From: JAJDGF01 sp031549325
GTDB taxonomy: Bacteria; Bacillota; Clostridia; Christensenellales; Aristaeellaceae
DNA: 64,000 nucleotides
Direction of reading: 5' to 3'
NCBI GenBank assembly: GCA_031549325.1
Contig: JAVBQA010000030.1
Span: 1 to 64,000, forward strand
Shown here: positions 20,474 to 28,484 of the stretch, one piece after another
How positions within the stretch are numbered: the stretch's first letter is position 1
How the letters are laid out: each line of letters begins with the position of its first letter
Made by a program: the position numbers and the translations under genes
Notes under the pieces: generated by a model
The model's input: the letters and a program-made list of their open reading frames with translations, nothing else
What the model was told of the DNA's origin: nothing
The model's database searches: none

Positions 20474-23400
20474 TTGCGGTTAAAAAAGCTGGAAATCTAT
20501 GGGTTTAAGTCCTTCGCGGAGCGCACCGAGATGACGTTCGAGGATGGCATCACCGGCATCGTCGGCCCCAACGGCTGCGGAAAGAGCAACATTTCCGACG
20601 CCGTGCGCTGGGTGCTGGGCGAGCAGAGCGCCAAGACGCTGCGCGGCGCTAAGATGGAGGACGTCATCTTCAACGGCACCGAGAAGCGCCGCAAGTTGTC
20701 GTACTGCGAAGTCATCCTGGTGTTCGACAACGAGAGCCGTTCTCTGCCCATCGACTTTTCCGAAGTGGCCGTGGCGCGCCGCGTGTACCGGAACGGCGAC
20801 AGCGAATACTCCATCAACCAGAGCCCCTGCCGGCTGAAGGACGTCATCGAGCTGTTCCGCGACACGGGCATCGGCAAGGAGGGCTACTCGCTGATCGGCC
20901 AGGGCCGCATCGACGAGATCCTGTCCGTCAAGTCGGAGGACCGCCGCCAGATCTTTGAAGAGGCCGCGGGCATCGTGAAATACAAGGTCCGCAAGAACGA
21001 GGCCGAGCGCCGCATCCAGAACACGCGCGACAACCTGTCGCGCGTGGAGGACATCCTGAACGAGCTGAACATGCGCATCGAGCCGCTGCGCCAGCAGAGC
21101 GAGGACGCGCGGGAATACCTGCAGCTGACAGGTGAACTCAAGCAGCTGGAGCTGAACGTGTTCCTGACGCGCAGCGAGCGCTACACCGAACGCCTGCAGG
21201 AGCTGCACCAGTCGTTCGAGGCCATGCAGAAGGCCATCGCCGAGGCGGACGCCCGCGAGGCCGCCTTGACCGAGCGGCGCGACGCGGCCCAGGAAAACCT
21301 GATGCTGCTCGAGGAAGAGGCCGCTCAGGGCCGCGACGCCGTGCAGGGGATGATCCAGAAGGTCGAGGCGGGCGAGGGCGCGGTGTCGGTGCTGAAGGAG
21401 CGCATCGCCGCGCTCGAGCGCGACCACGAGCGCCTGTCCGCCGACTTCGAGGCTGCCCAGCAGGGCGAGGGCGGCGTGGACAAGCAGCTGGAGCTGCTGA
21501 AGGACAGGATTGAGGTCGAAGGCGCTGAGATCGAGTCGGCCCGCGCGCAGCTCTCCGTGGACGAGGAGGAGCTCAGCAAGCGCGAGGGCACGCTGCAGCA
21601 GAGCGAAGAAAAGATCGAGCAGCTCAAGCAGGCGCTGATCGACACCATGAACCGCATGAGCGACGTGCGCTCCGAGCAGGCGCGGCTGACGGCCATGCAG
21701 GATGCGCTGACGGCGCGCATCGCCTCGCTGAAGGAAGAGGAGCAGGAGGGCGAGACCGATCGCGGCGGGTTTGACGAGCGCGTGCGCGAGGCCGATGGGC
21801 GTTACCAGCAGGAGTTCAGCCAGAAGCAGGAGCTGGAGTCGCTGGTTTCCCGGAGCGTCGAGCGCGTCAGGCAGCTGGGCGAGCACACGGAGGAACTCAA
21901 TGAAAAGGTGAAAACCCTCACCGCACAGCGCCAGGAGCTGGCTTCCCGGCTGCGCGTGCTGGAGGAGATGCAGCGCGACTACGAGGGCTACCAGCACTCG
22001 GTCAAGAACGTGCTGATGCAGGCCAAGCGCACCCAGAACTCGGGCGTGCACGGCGTGGTGGCCAATCTGATCAACGTGCCCAAGGACCTGGAGCGCGCCA
22101 TCGACATGGTGCTGGGCGCGGCGCTGCAAAACGTGGTCGTCGACCGCGAGGAAGACGCCAAGCGCATGATCGACTACCTGCGCGGCAACCACTTAGGGCG
22201 CGCCACGTTCCTGCCGATCAGCGCGGTGCGCGGGCGCACGCTGGACCCGGGCGAGCGCAAGGTGCTGTCCATGCCCGGCTGCGTGGGGCTGGCGTCCGAG
22301 CTGATTAAGTACGACAAGACCTACCAGGGCGTCATCGAGAATCTGCTCGGGCGCACCGTGGTGGCCAAAGACCTGGACAGCGGCATCGAGATCATGCGCG
22401 CCGGGCGGCACCAGTTCCGTCTGGTGACCCTGGAGGGCGACGTGATGCACTCGGGCGGCTCCATGTCGGGCGGCAGCGTGCAGAGCCGCGTGACCAGCCT
22501 GCTCTCCCGCGAGCGCGAGATCGCCGAGCACAAAAAGTCGCTGGAGCAGGCGCTGCGCGAGCTGGAGCTGGCCCAGGCGGAGCTGTCGAAGATGGACGAG
22601 GAGCGCGGCCAGCTGAAGCGCGAGCGCGGCGAGCTGTACGACCGGCTGCACCAGCAGGAGATCGCCTGCGCGCGCGAGGAGGCCCACCTGAAAGCCGCCC
22701 AGGGCGAGCTGAATGCCCACCTGGAGCGCAGCTCCCGCGTGCTGGGCGCCCGCGCCCAGCTGGAGGAACAGCTGAACGACGTGCACAAGTCCCTGCAGGG
22801 CCTCAGCGGCCAGCAGGGCGACGAGCAGCAGCAGCACCAGGACAGACAACGGCAGATCCAGGCGCAGCAGGCGCTGCTCTTCGAGCTGAGGTCCGACGCC
22901 GCCAAGCTGCGCGAGAGTGTTACCGGCAGCCGCGTCACGCTGGCCGCGCAGGAGCGCGGGCTGGACGCGCTGACCGCCGACCACAAGCGGCTCACGGATC
23001 AGCGGTCCGACATCACCCGGCTGCTCAGCGAGAACAGCGGGCTGCTGCTCAAATGCGAGCAGGAGCTGTTGGCCGGGCGCGTGCAGCTGCAGCAGGACGT
23101 CGAAAAGCTGGACGCCGGCAAGCAGCAGCTGGAAGCAGCCCGCGAGGTGTTCCGCGAGATCGAAGAGCGGCGCATGGGCGCGCAGGCCAGCATCAAGCAG
23201 CTGGGCGACGCGCTTGACCAGCTGCGCACCGAGACCGATGACTTCACCGAGCGCTGCCACCGTGCCGAGATGCAGATATCCCGCGTGGAGGGCGAGTTTA
23301 AGCAGCTCACCGACCGCATCTGGGAGGACTACGAGCTGAGCTACGAAGGCGCGCAGCAGTATCGCGAGGAGGGCTTCATGCTGGCGGACAGCGAGAAGCG

Positions 23401-24040
23401 CATCAGCCAGATCAAGTCGCGCATCCGCGAGATGGGATCGGTCAACGTGGCGGCGGTGGACGAGTACCGCCAGACCTCCGAGCGCTGGAGCGAGCTGAAC
23501 ACCCAGCGCGACGACCTGCTCAAGGCCGAGCTGGACCTGCAGGGCATCATCGAAGAGCTGGTGCGCAAGATGGAGAAGCAGTTTACCGAGCAGTTCCAGC
23601 TGCTCAATGCGAACTTCCAGCAGACGTTCGTGCAGCTGTTTGGCGGCGGGCAGGCCGAGCTTCGGCTGGTGGATCCCAAGGACGCGCTGGGCAGCGGCAT
23701 CGAGATCGTGGCTCAGCCGCCGGGCAAGAAGCTGCAGCTGCTGAGCCTGCTGTCAGGCGGCGAGCGAGCGCTGACGGCCATCGCGATCCTGTTCGCGATG
23801 CTGCGCCTCAAGCCCACGCCGTTCTGCTTCCTCGACGAGATCGAGGCCGCGCTCGACGACGCCAACATCGACCACTACGCCGAGTTCCTGAAGGACTTCG
23901 CCCGGAAGACCCAGTTCGTCGTGGTCACCCACCGCAAAGGGACCATGGAGCGCTGCGACGCGCTCTACGGCGTGGCCATGGAAGAGAAGGGCGTGTCGCG
24001 CCTGGTGTCGGTGCGGCTGGGCGAGGCGCAGGCGATGTAG
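20474..24040 (+). CDS. smc: Chromosome segregation ATPase SMC
   Basis: Chromosome-condensing ATPase (1188 aa), normal length. Walker A GPNGCGKSN is near residue 33, a long coiled coil runs from about 170 to 500, and the hinge is around 510-660 (GVHGVVANLINVP). The second coiled coil follows, and the C-terminal signature LSGGERALTAIAILF leads to Walker B CFLDEIEAALDD. Translation starts at TTG 20474, 9 nt after GGAG. The partner scpA is in this window at 43875-44591; scpB is not. Confidence 0.96.
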   Translation: MRLKKLEIYGFKSFAERTEMTFEDGITGIVGPNGCGKSNISDAVRWVLGEQSAKTLRGAKMEDVIFNGTEKRRKLSYCEVILVFDNESRSLPIDFSEVAVARRVYRNGDSEYSINQSPCRLKDVIELFRDTGIGKEGYSLIGQGRIDEILSVKSEDRRQIFEEAAGIVKYKVRKNEAERRIQNTRDNLSRVEDILNELNMRIEPLRQQSEDAREYLQLTGELKQLELNVFLTRSERYTERLQELHQSFEAMQKAIAEADAREAALTERRDAAQENLMLLEEEAAQGRDAVQGMIQKVEAGEGAVSVLKERIAALERDHERLSADFEAAQQGEGGVDKQLELLKDRIEVEGAEIESARAQLSVDEEELSKREGTLQQSEEKIEQLKQALIDTMNRMSDVRSEQARLTAMQDALTARIASLKEEEQEGETDRGGFDERVREADGRYQQEFSQKQELESLVSRSVERVRQLGEHTEELNEKVKTLTAQRQELASRLRVLEEMQRDYEGYQHSVKNVLMQAKRTQNSGVHGVVANLINVPKDLERAIDMVLGAALQNVVVDREEDAKRMIDYLRGNHLGRATFLPISAVRGRTLDPGERKVLSMPGCVGLASELIKYDKTYQGVIENLLGRTVVAKDLDSGIEIMRAGRHQFRLVTLEGDVMHSGGSMSGGSVQSRVTSLLSREREIAEHKKSLEQALRELELAQAELSKMDEERGQLKRERGELYDRLHQQEIACAREEAHLKAAQGELNAHLERSSRVLGARAQLEEQLNDVHKSLQGLSGQQGDEQQQHQDRQRQIQAQQALLFELRSDAAKLRESVTGSRVTLAAQERGLDALTADHKRLTDQRSDITRLLSENSGLLLKCEQELLAGRVQLQQDVEKLDAGKQQLEAAREVFREIEERRMGAQASIKQLGDALDQLRTETDDFTERCHRAEMQISRVEGEFKQLTDRIWEDYELSYEGAQQYREEGFMLADSEKRISQIKSRIREMGSVNVAAVDEYRQTSERWSELNTQRDDLLKAELDLQGIIEELVRKMEKQFTEQFQLLNANFQQTFVQLFGGGQAELRLVDPKDALGSGIEIVAQPPGKKLQLLSLLSGGERALTAIAILFAMLRLKPTPFCFLDEIEAALDDANIDHYAEFLKDFARKTQFVVVTHRKGTMERCDALYGVAMEEKGVSRLVSVRLGEAQAM

Positions 24041-24129
24041 CAGGAACGGGGGACGGCCTTTGGCGGCAACTTCTTGAATGAAGTTGGATCGAGAACTTTA
24101 AGCTTGTCATCTGAAAAAACGTACTAAGA

Positions 24130-24176
24130 TGGGGCCTGGGGACGAGTCCCCAGCGGGGCACGGGGCAGGGCCTCGC
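24130..24176 (+). repeat. GC-rich intergenic palindromes before ftsY
   Basis: CTGGGGA/TCCCCAG forms a tight hairpin, followed by a GGGGC-rich stretch. The layout resembles the palindromes at 40975-41026, suggesting one dispersed family. Confidence 0.4.
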
Positions 24177-24193
24177 GCCAACGGAGGTATAAG

Positions 24194-25090
24194 ATGGGTC
24201 TTTTTGATCGGATCAAGCAGGGCCTGACCAAGACGCAGAAACAGGTCACAGCCCAGATAGACCAGCTGGAGCTGGCATACGAGAAGATTGACGACGGGTT
24301 TTGGGATGAGCTCACGGATATCCTGATCCTGGCGGACGTGGGGGTCAAGACGGCGGAATCGGCGGTGCGCCAGCTGCGCGAGCGCTGCAAGGCCGAGAAG
24401 GTGGACAACGCGCACCAGGCGCGCAAGATGCTGCGGGAGATCCTGTCCGGCATCATGGACGCCGGCCCGATGCAGCTCACGTCGCCCATGGTGCTGCTGA
24501 TCATCGGCGTGAACGGCGTTGGGAAGACCACGTCCATCGGCAAGCTGGCCACCCGGTTCAAGACGGTGGGGCGGCGGGTCGTGATCTGCGCGGGGGACAC
24601 GTTTCGCGCGGCGGCGGCCGACCAGCTGCAGGTGTGGGCCGAGCGCGCGGACGTGCCGCTGGTGCGCCAGAACGAGGGCGCGGATCCGGCGGCGGTGGTG
24701 TTTGACGGCATCCAGGTGGCCAAAGCCCGCCATGCCGACATCCTGGTCGTGGACACCGCGGGCCGCCTGCACAACAAGGCGCACCTGATGGAAGAGCTGA
24801 AAAAGATTGCGCGCGTGGTGGGCCGTGAATATCCGGAGGCCTCGATCAAGGCGCTGCTGGTGATCGACGCCACCACCGGCCAGAACGGGCTCGCCCAGGC
24901 GCAGGTGTTCAAGGACGTGGCGGACCTGGACGGCATCGTGCTGACCAAGCTCGACGGCACCGCCAAGGGCGGCATCGCCATCGCGATCCGCAGTGAGCTG
25001 GGCCTGCCGGTCCGCTACATCGGCATCGGCGAGCAGCTGGACGATTTGCAGCCGTTCGAGGCAAAAGAGTTCATCGAGGCGATTTTCTAG
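24194..25090 (+). CDS. ftsY: Signal recognition particle receptor FtsY
   Basis: SRP-receptor GTPase (298 aa) that docks ribosomes to the membrane. It starts MGLFDRIKQGL, lacks the long acidic A domain of E. coli (normal for Firmicutes), and has the N domain followed by G motifs GVNGVGKTT, DTAGR and TKLDGTAKGG. GGAGG lies just upstream of ATG 24194. It follows smc as in many Firmicutes, but ffh is not next to it. Confidence 0.96.
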   Translation: MGLFDRIKQGLTKTQKQVTAQIDQLELAYEKIDDGFWDELTDILILADVGVKTAESAVRQLRERCKAEKVDNAHQARKMLREILSGIMDAGPMQLTSPMVLLIIGVNGVGKTTSIGKLATRFKTVGRRVVICAGDTFRAAAADQLQVWAERADVPLVRQNEGADPAAVVFDGIQVAKARHADILVVDTAGRLHNKAHLMEELKKIARVVGREYPEASIKALLVIDATTGQNGLAQAQVFKDVADLDGIVLTKLDGTAKGGIAIAIRSELGLPVRYIGIGEQLDDLQPFEAKEFIEAIF

Positions 25091-25112
25091 GACAACTTGC
25101 GCAAATACAGTG

Positions 25113-25149
25113 AATCGCAGAGCCCTCCGCAAAAGGGGGCTCTGCGATT
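25113..25149. terminator. Terminator between ftsY and cysK
   Basis: AATCGCAGAGCCC pairs with GGGCTCTGCGATT around an A-rich loop. It lies between converging genes and can serve both. Confidence 0.65.
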
Positions 25150-25197
25150 GCGATTGTCAACAATCCATCCGAGGGCGGCTTTGAAAGGATGCCCGAA

Positions 25198-26121
25198 TCA
25201 CACATAGCCGGGGGTGGACAGATACCGATCCCCCGTGTCCGGCAGCACCACGCAGATCAGCTTGCCCTCAAACGCCGGTTCCATGGCCAGCTGCGTGGCC
25301 GCCCAGAGCGCCGCGCCGGACGAGACGCCGCACAGCAGCCCCTCGGTTCGCACCAGCAGGTGGCAGACGGCAAGCGCGTCCGCGCCGGGCACGCGCACAA
25401 CCCGGTCGAAGACCGTCGTGTCCAGCGTCTGCGGCACAAACCCCGCGCCGATCCCCTGCAGCGGGTGCGGGCCCGCATCGCCGCCCGACAGCACCGGCGA
25501 GGCGTCCGGCTCGGCCGCGATCACCTGGATTTTCGGGTTCATTGATTTCAGATAGCGCCCCGCGCCGCTGATCGTGCCGCCCGTGCCCACGCCGCACACC
25601 AGCGCGTCCACCAACCCGTCCGTGTCGCGCCAGATCTCGGGGCCGGTGGCTTCAAGGTGCGCCCTGGGGTTGGCCGGGTTCTCGAACTGGCTGGGCATGA
25701 ACGCGCTCAGCTCCCGGGTCAGCGCGCTGGCCTTTTCGATCGCGCCCTTCATGCCTTGCTTGCCGGGCGTCAGCACCAGCTCCGCCCCGTAGGCGCGCAT
25801 CAGGGCGCGACGCTCCTCGCTCATGGAATCGGGCATCACGAGGATGGCGCGGTAGCCGCGCACAGCCGCGATCCAGCTCAGCGCGATGCCGGTGTTGCCC
25901 GACGTGGGCTCCACGATCACCGAGCCCGGGCGCAGCTTGCCCTCGGCCTCGGCGGCTAGGATCATCGAAAGCGCAGCGCGGTCCTTGACGCTGCCCGAAG
26001 GGTTCAGCATCTCAAGTTTTCCAGCAAGCCGCGCGCCCGCGCCGGCTTCCGCGGCATATCGCGACAGCATAATCAGCGGCGTGCGCCCGACCAGCTGATC
26101 CAGTGACGTATAGATGTTCAT
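25198..26121 (-). CDS. cysK: Cysteine synthase A (O-acetylserine sulfhydrylase)
   Basis: PLP enzyme (307 aa) making cysteine from O-acetylserine and sulfide. The PLP lysine is in NPSGSVKDRAALSMI, the substrate loop is EPTSGNTGIALSW, and the phosphate-binding loop is GVGTGGTISGAG. ATG 26121 has GGGAGG 7 nt upstream. It follows an Rrf2 regulator gene by 73 bp on the same strand, so expression is probably tied to sulfur or Fe-S status. Confidence 0.94.
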   Translation of the reverse strand: MNIYTSLDQLVGRTPLIMLSRYAAEAGAGARLAGKLEMLNPSGSVKDRAALSMILAAEAEGKLRPGSVIVEPTSGNTGIALSWIAAVRGYRAILVMPDSMSEERRALMRAYGAELVLTPGKQGMKGAIEKASALTRELSAFMPSQFENPANPRAHLEATGPEIWRDTDGLVDALVCGVGTGGTISGAGRYLKSMNPKIQVIAAEPDASPVLSGGDAGPHPLQGIGAGFVPQTLDTTVFDRVVRVPGADALAVCHLLVRTEGLLCGVSSGAALWAATQLAMEPAFEGKLICVVLPDTGDRYLSTPGYV

Positions 26122-26194
26122 GGCAAAACCTCCCAAATAAAAAAGAATCAGGGCAGGCACAGCGCCCGCCCCGTTGTCGGCTGTAAATCGAGAG

Positions 26195-26617
26195 CTACTT
26201 GGCGGCCTTCCGCTCCCGTTCGAGCAAATCGGCCAGCGTGACCGAGTCCACCACCTGCTTGATCGCTTGATCCAGCTGCTCATAGAGCTTCAGCGGCACG
26301 CAGTGCTCGCAGCGCGCGCAGCGGTTGGGGTCGTCCTCCAGGCACGCCACCGGGGCCAGGCTGCCCTCGGTCAACCGGAAGATCATGCCAGTGGTGTAGG
26401 CCTCGGGCGGCTGGGTCAGCCGGTAGCCGCCGTGAGGGCCGCGCGTGCTCTTGACATAGCCCACCCGCGCCAGCATCGTGATGATCTGTTCCAGGTATTT
26501 TATGGAAATGTGCTGGCGTTCAGAGACCTGTTTGAGCGAGATATACCCCCCGTCGTCATGGCTCGCCAGGTCGAGCATCAGCCTGAGTGCGTAGCGACCG
26601 CGCGTTGAGATTTTCAT
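26195..26617 (-). CDS. Rrf2-family regulator with Fe-S-type cysteines
   Basis: Winged-helix regulator (140 aa). The DNA-binding helix is around residues 26-66 (ISIKYLEQIITMLARVGYVK, then GGYRL). Cysteines at 92, 100, 103 and 106 resemble the Fe-S ligands of IscR, unlike CymR, which has no such cluster. ATG 26617 follows GAGGG. It heads an operon with cysK, so it may sense Fe-S or sulfur supply and control itself and cysK. An inverted repeat, TACCTA-8-TAGGTA, lies just upstream of its promoter. Confidence 0.88.
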   Translation of the reverse strand: MKISTRGRYALRLMLDLASHDDGGYISLKQVSERQHISIKYLEQIITMLARVGYVKSTRGPHGGYRLTQPPEAYTTGMIFRLTEGSLAPVACLEDDPNRCARCEHCVPLKLYEQLDQAIKQVVDSVTLADLLERERKAAK

Positions 26618-26667
26618 TTGTTTCCCTCCATCTCGCTGTGGCGGTAAGGGTGCTGCTGAATGGCCCA

Positions 26668-26696
26668 ATTATAGCGATTTAGCAGGGCAAAGTCAA
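26668..26696 (-). promoter_or_regulatory. Promoter of the rrf2-cysK operon
   Basis: Minus strand TTGACT, 17 bp, TATAAT. Directly beyond the -35 is TACCTA (26698-26703) with its inverted copy TAGGTA (26712-26717), a candidate Rrf2 site. Confidence 0.78.
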
Positions 26697-26741
26697 TTAC
26701 CTAGTGGGGTATAGGTATTATTTAACATGTGTTGTTCCGCT

Positions 26742-26770
26742 TTGACAGCGCGGGGCGGATGTGCTATGAT
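26742..26770 (+). promoter_or_regulatory. Promoter of the PLP decarboxylase gene, giving a nearly leaderless mRNA
   Basis: TTGACA, 17 bp, TATGAT on the plus strand. The expected transcription start is about 26776-26778, only 3-11 nt before the candidate ATGs at 26781 and 26787. Confidence 0.7.
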
Positions 26771-26780
26771 TTCCGGGGTG

Positions 26781-28220
26781 ATGACGATGGAAGAGGAACG
26801 ATCGCTGCTGTTTGAGCTGGAAAAATACGCGCAAGGCGGCGTGACGCCGATGCACATGCCCGGCCACAAGCGCAACGCGCGGCTGCTGGGCGGCGGGTTT
26901 CCCTGGGGCCTGGACATAACCGAGATCGAGGGCTTCGACGACCTGTGCCAGCCGAGCGGCATTCTCAGGGAATCCATGGATCGCGCGGCGGCCATTTACG
27001 GCAGCCTGCGCACCTTGTTTTTGGTGAACGGCGCGAGCGGCGGGCTGCTTGCCGGCATCCGCGCCATGACCAGGCGAGGCGACACGGTGCTGCTCGCCCG
27101 GAACAGCCATCTGGCGGTGTACCACGCGCTGGAGCTCTGCGGGCTGCGGGCAGTGTACCTGCGCCCGCCCACGGACGAGGCGTTCGGCGTTTTGGGCAGC
27201 GTGCCGCCTGCTTCGGTGGAGCAGGCGCTTTCTGCCCACCCGGAGATCAAGCTGTGCGTGATCACGTCGCCCAGCTACAGCGGCGTGATCAGCGACATCG
27301 CGTCAATCGCGGAAATCCTGCACGCACGGGGCGTTCCGCTGCTGGTGGACGAGGCCCACGGCGCGCACCTGCCGTTTTCCGGGGATTTTCCGCTCAGCGC
27401 GATCCGCTTGGGCGCCGACCTGGTGGTGCACAGCCTGCACAAGACGCTCCCCAGCCTGACCCAGACCGCGCTGATCCACGTGCTGTCGGAGCGGGTGGAT
27501 CAAAATGAGCTGGCGCGCCAGCTGCACATCTTTCAGACCAGCAGCCCGTCTTATGTGCTGATGGCGTCGATTGACGAGTGCCTGCTGTGGATGCGCGAGC
27601 GCGGCGAGGCGCGGATGCGCGCGTATGGGGCGCGGCTGGCCGCGTTTGACCGCAAGGTTTCGGGGCTTCGGCGCCTGCGGGTGCTGTGCCACGGCACGGA
27701 CAGCCTGAAAAGCCATCCGGGCATCTTCGCGTTTGACCCGGGCAAGCTGCTGATCTTTGGCATGGACGGCGCGCGGCTGATGCGGTTGCTGCGGGAGGAT
27801 TACGGCTTTGAGCTGGAGATGAGCGTTGGGGACTGCGCGCTGGCCATGACCAGCCTGTGCGACGAGAAGGGCGAGATCGAGCGGCTGGCCGAGGCGCTCT
27901 TGGAGATCGAGAATGATCTTGTGGGCCCGGTCGCGCCGCCCAGCGCCTGGTATGACCTGGCCGCGCCCGAGGCCGTGATGACCATCAAGCGCGCGCTGGA
28001 AGCCCCCGGTGAGCGCATTGAAACCGCCGGGTGCGCGGGGCGCGTGGCGCGGGAGTACGCCTGGGTGTACCCGCCGGGCGTGCCGCTGCTGGCGCCGGGC
28101 GAGCGGATCACGGAGGCGCTGGTCGAGCGGCTTGCGGGGCTGTGCGCTCAGGGCGCGCGGCTGCGCAGCACCAGCGGATGGCTGCCGGATGCGCTGGATA
28201 CTGTTAAATTCGACGCATGA
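26781..28220 (+). CDS. Orn/Lys/Arg decarboxylase-family PLP enzyme
   Basis: Fold-type I PLP enzyme (479 aa) of the SpeA/YaaO type, likely decarboxylating arginine, lysine or ornithine. It starts near PMHMPGHKRN, then LVNGASGGLLAGIRA, the PLP aspartate in VDEAHGAHLPFS, and the Schiff-base lysine in VVHSLHKTLPSLTQ, with a C-terminal Orn/Lys/Arg domain. ATG 26781 or 26787 is chosen because upstream ATGs lie inside the promoter. It would make a polyamine precursor, fitting the potABCD importer elsewhere in the window. The substrate is not determined. Confidence 0.85.
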   Translation: MTMEEERSLLFELEKYAQGGVTPMHMPGHKRNARLLGGGFPWGLDITEIEGFDDLCQPSGILRESMDRAAAIYGSLRTLFLVNGASGGLLAGIRAMTRRGDTVLLARNSHLAVYHALELCGLRAVYLRPPTDEAFGVLGSVPPASVEQALSAHPEIKLCVITSPSYSGVISDIASIAEILHARGVPLLVDEAHGAHLPFSGDFPLSAIRLGADLVVHSLHKTLPSLTQTALIHVLSERVDQNELARQLHIFQTSSPSYVLMASIDECLLWMRERGEARMRAYGARLAAFDRKVSGLRRLRVLCHGTDSLKSHPGIFAFDPGKLLIFGMDGARLMRLLREDYGFELEMSVGDCALAMTSLCDEKGEIERLAEALLEIENDLVGPVAPPSAWYDLAAPEAVMTIKRALEAPGERIETAGCAGRVAREYAWVYPPGVPLLAPGERITEALVERLAGLCAQGARLRSTSGWLPDALDTVKFDA

Positions 28221-28223
28221 GCA

Positions 28224-28253
28224 TTGACAGCGCATGCGTGAAACCGTTATGAT
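28224..28253 (+). promoter_or_regulatory. Promoter of the SCIFF peptide gene
   Basis: TTGACA, 18 bp, TATGAT on the plus strand, about 35 bp ahead of the peptide ATG. Confidence 0.65.
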
Positions 28254-28288
28254 GTATAGGATGACACGACCAAAGGAGCTGTAAGAAA

Positions 28289-28429
28289 ATGAAGAGAATC
28301 ATCACCCTCGAAACCCGCGAGATGGACCAGAAGTCCGGCGGCTGCGGCGAGTGCCAGACCTCGTGCCAGTCGGCCTGCAAGACCTCCTGCGGCGTCGCCA
28401 ACCAGCAGTGCGAGCAGTGCGCGGAGTAA
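28289..28429 (+). CDS. scfA: SCIFF ribosomal peptide precursor with seven cysteines
   Basis: Forty-six-residue precursor of the SCIFF (six cysteines in forty-five residues) RiPP family, found across Clostridia. The leader MKRIITLETREMD is followed by the core GECQTSCQSACKTSC, the family hallmark. Cysteines are at 19, 22, 26, 30, 34, 41 and 44; the last is additional to the usual six. AAGGAG lies 10 nt before the ATG. The maturase gene follows at 28485. The role of the mature thioether peptide is unknown. Confidence 0.92.
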   Translation: MKRIITLETREMDQKSGGCGECQTSCQSACKTSCGVANQQCEQCAE

Positions 28430-28442
28430 CATGCGAGAAAAG

Positions 28443-28470
28443 CGCCGCGTAAGCGGCGGTTTTTCTTTTT
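28443..28470 (+). terminator. Terminator-like hairpin between scfA and scfB
   Basis: CGCCGC/GCGGCG with a GTAA loop, followed by TTTTTCTTTTT. It would give more peptide than maturase transcript if only partly efficient. Confidence 0.7.
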
Positions 28471-28484
28471 GGAAAGGATTAGCG

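Noticed and set aside
20480..22192. 570-aa and 355-aa minus-strand frames opposite smc
   Set aside because: Low-complexity shadows of the smc coding strand; the plus strand has all SMC motifs.
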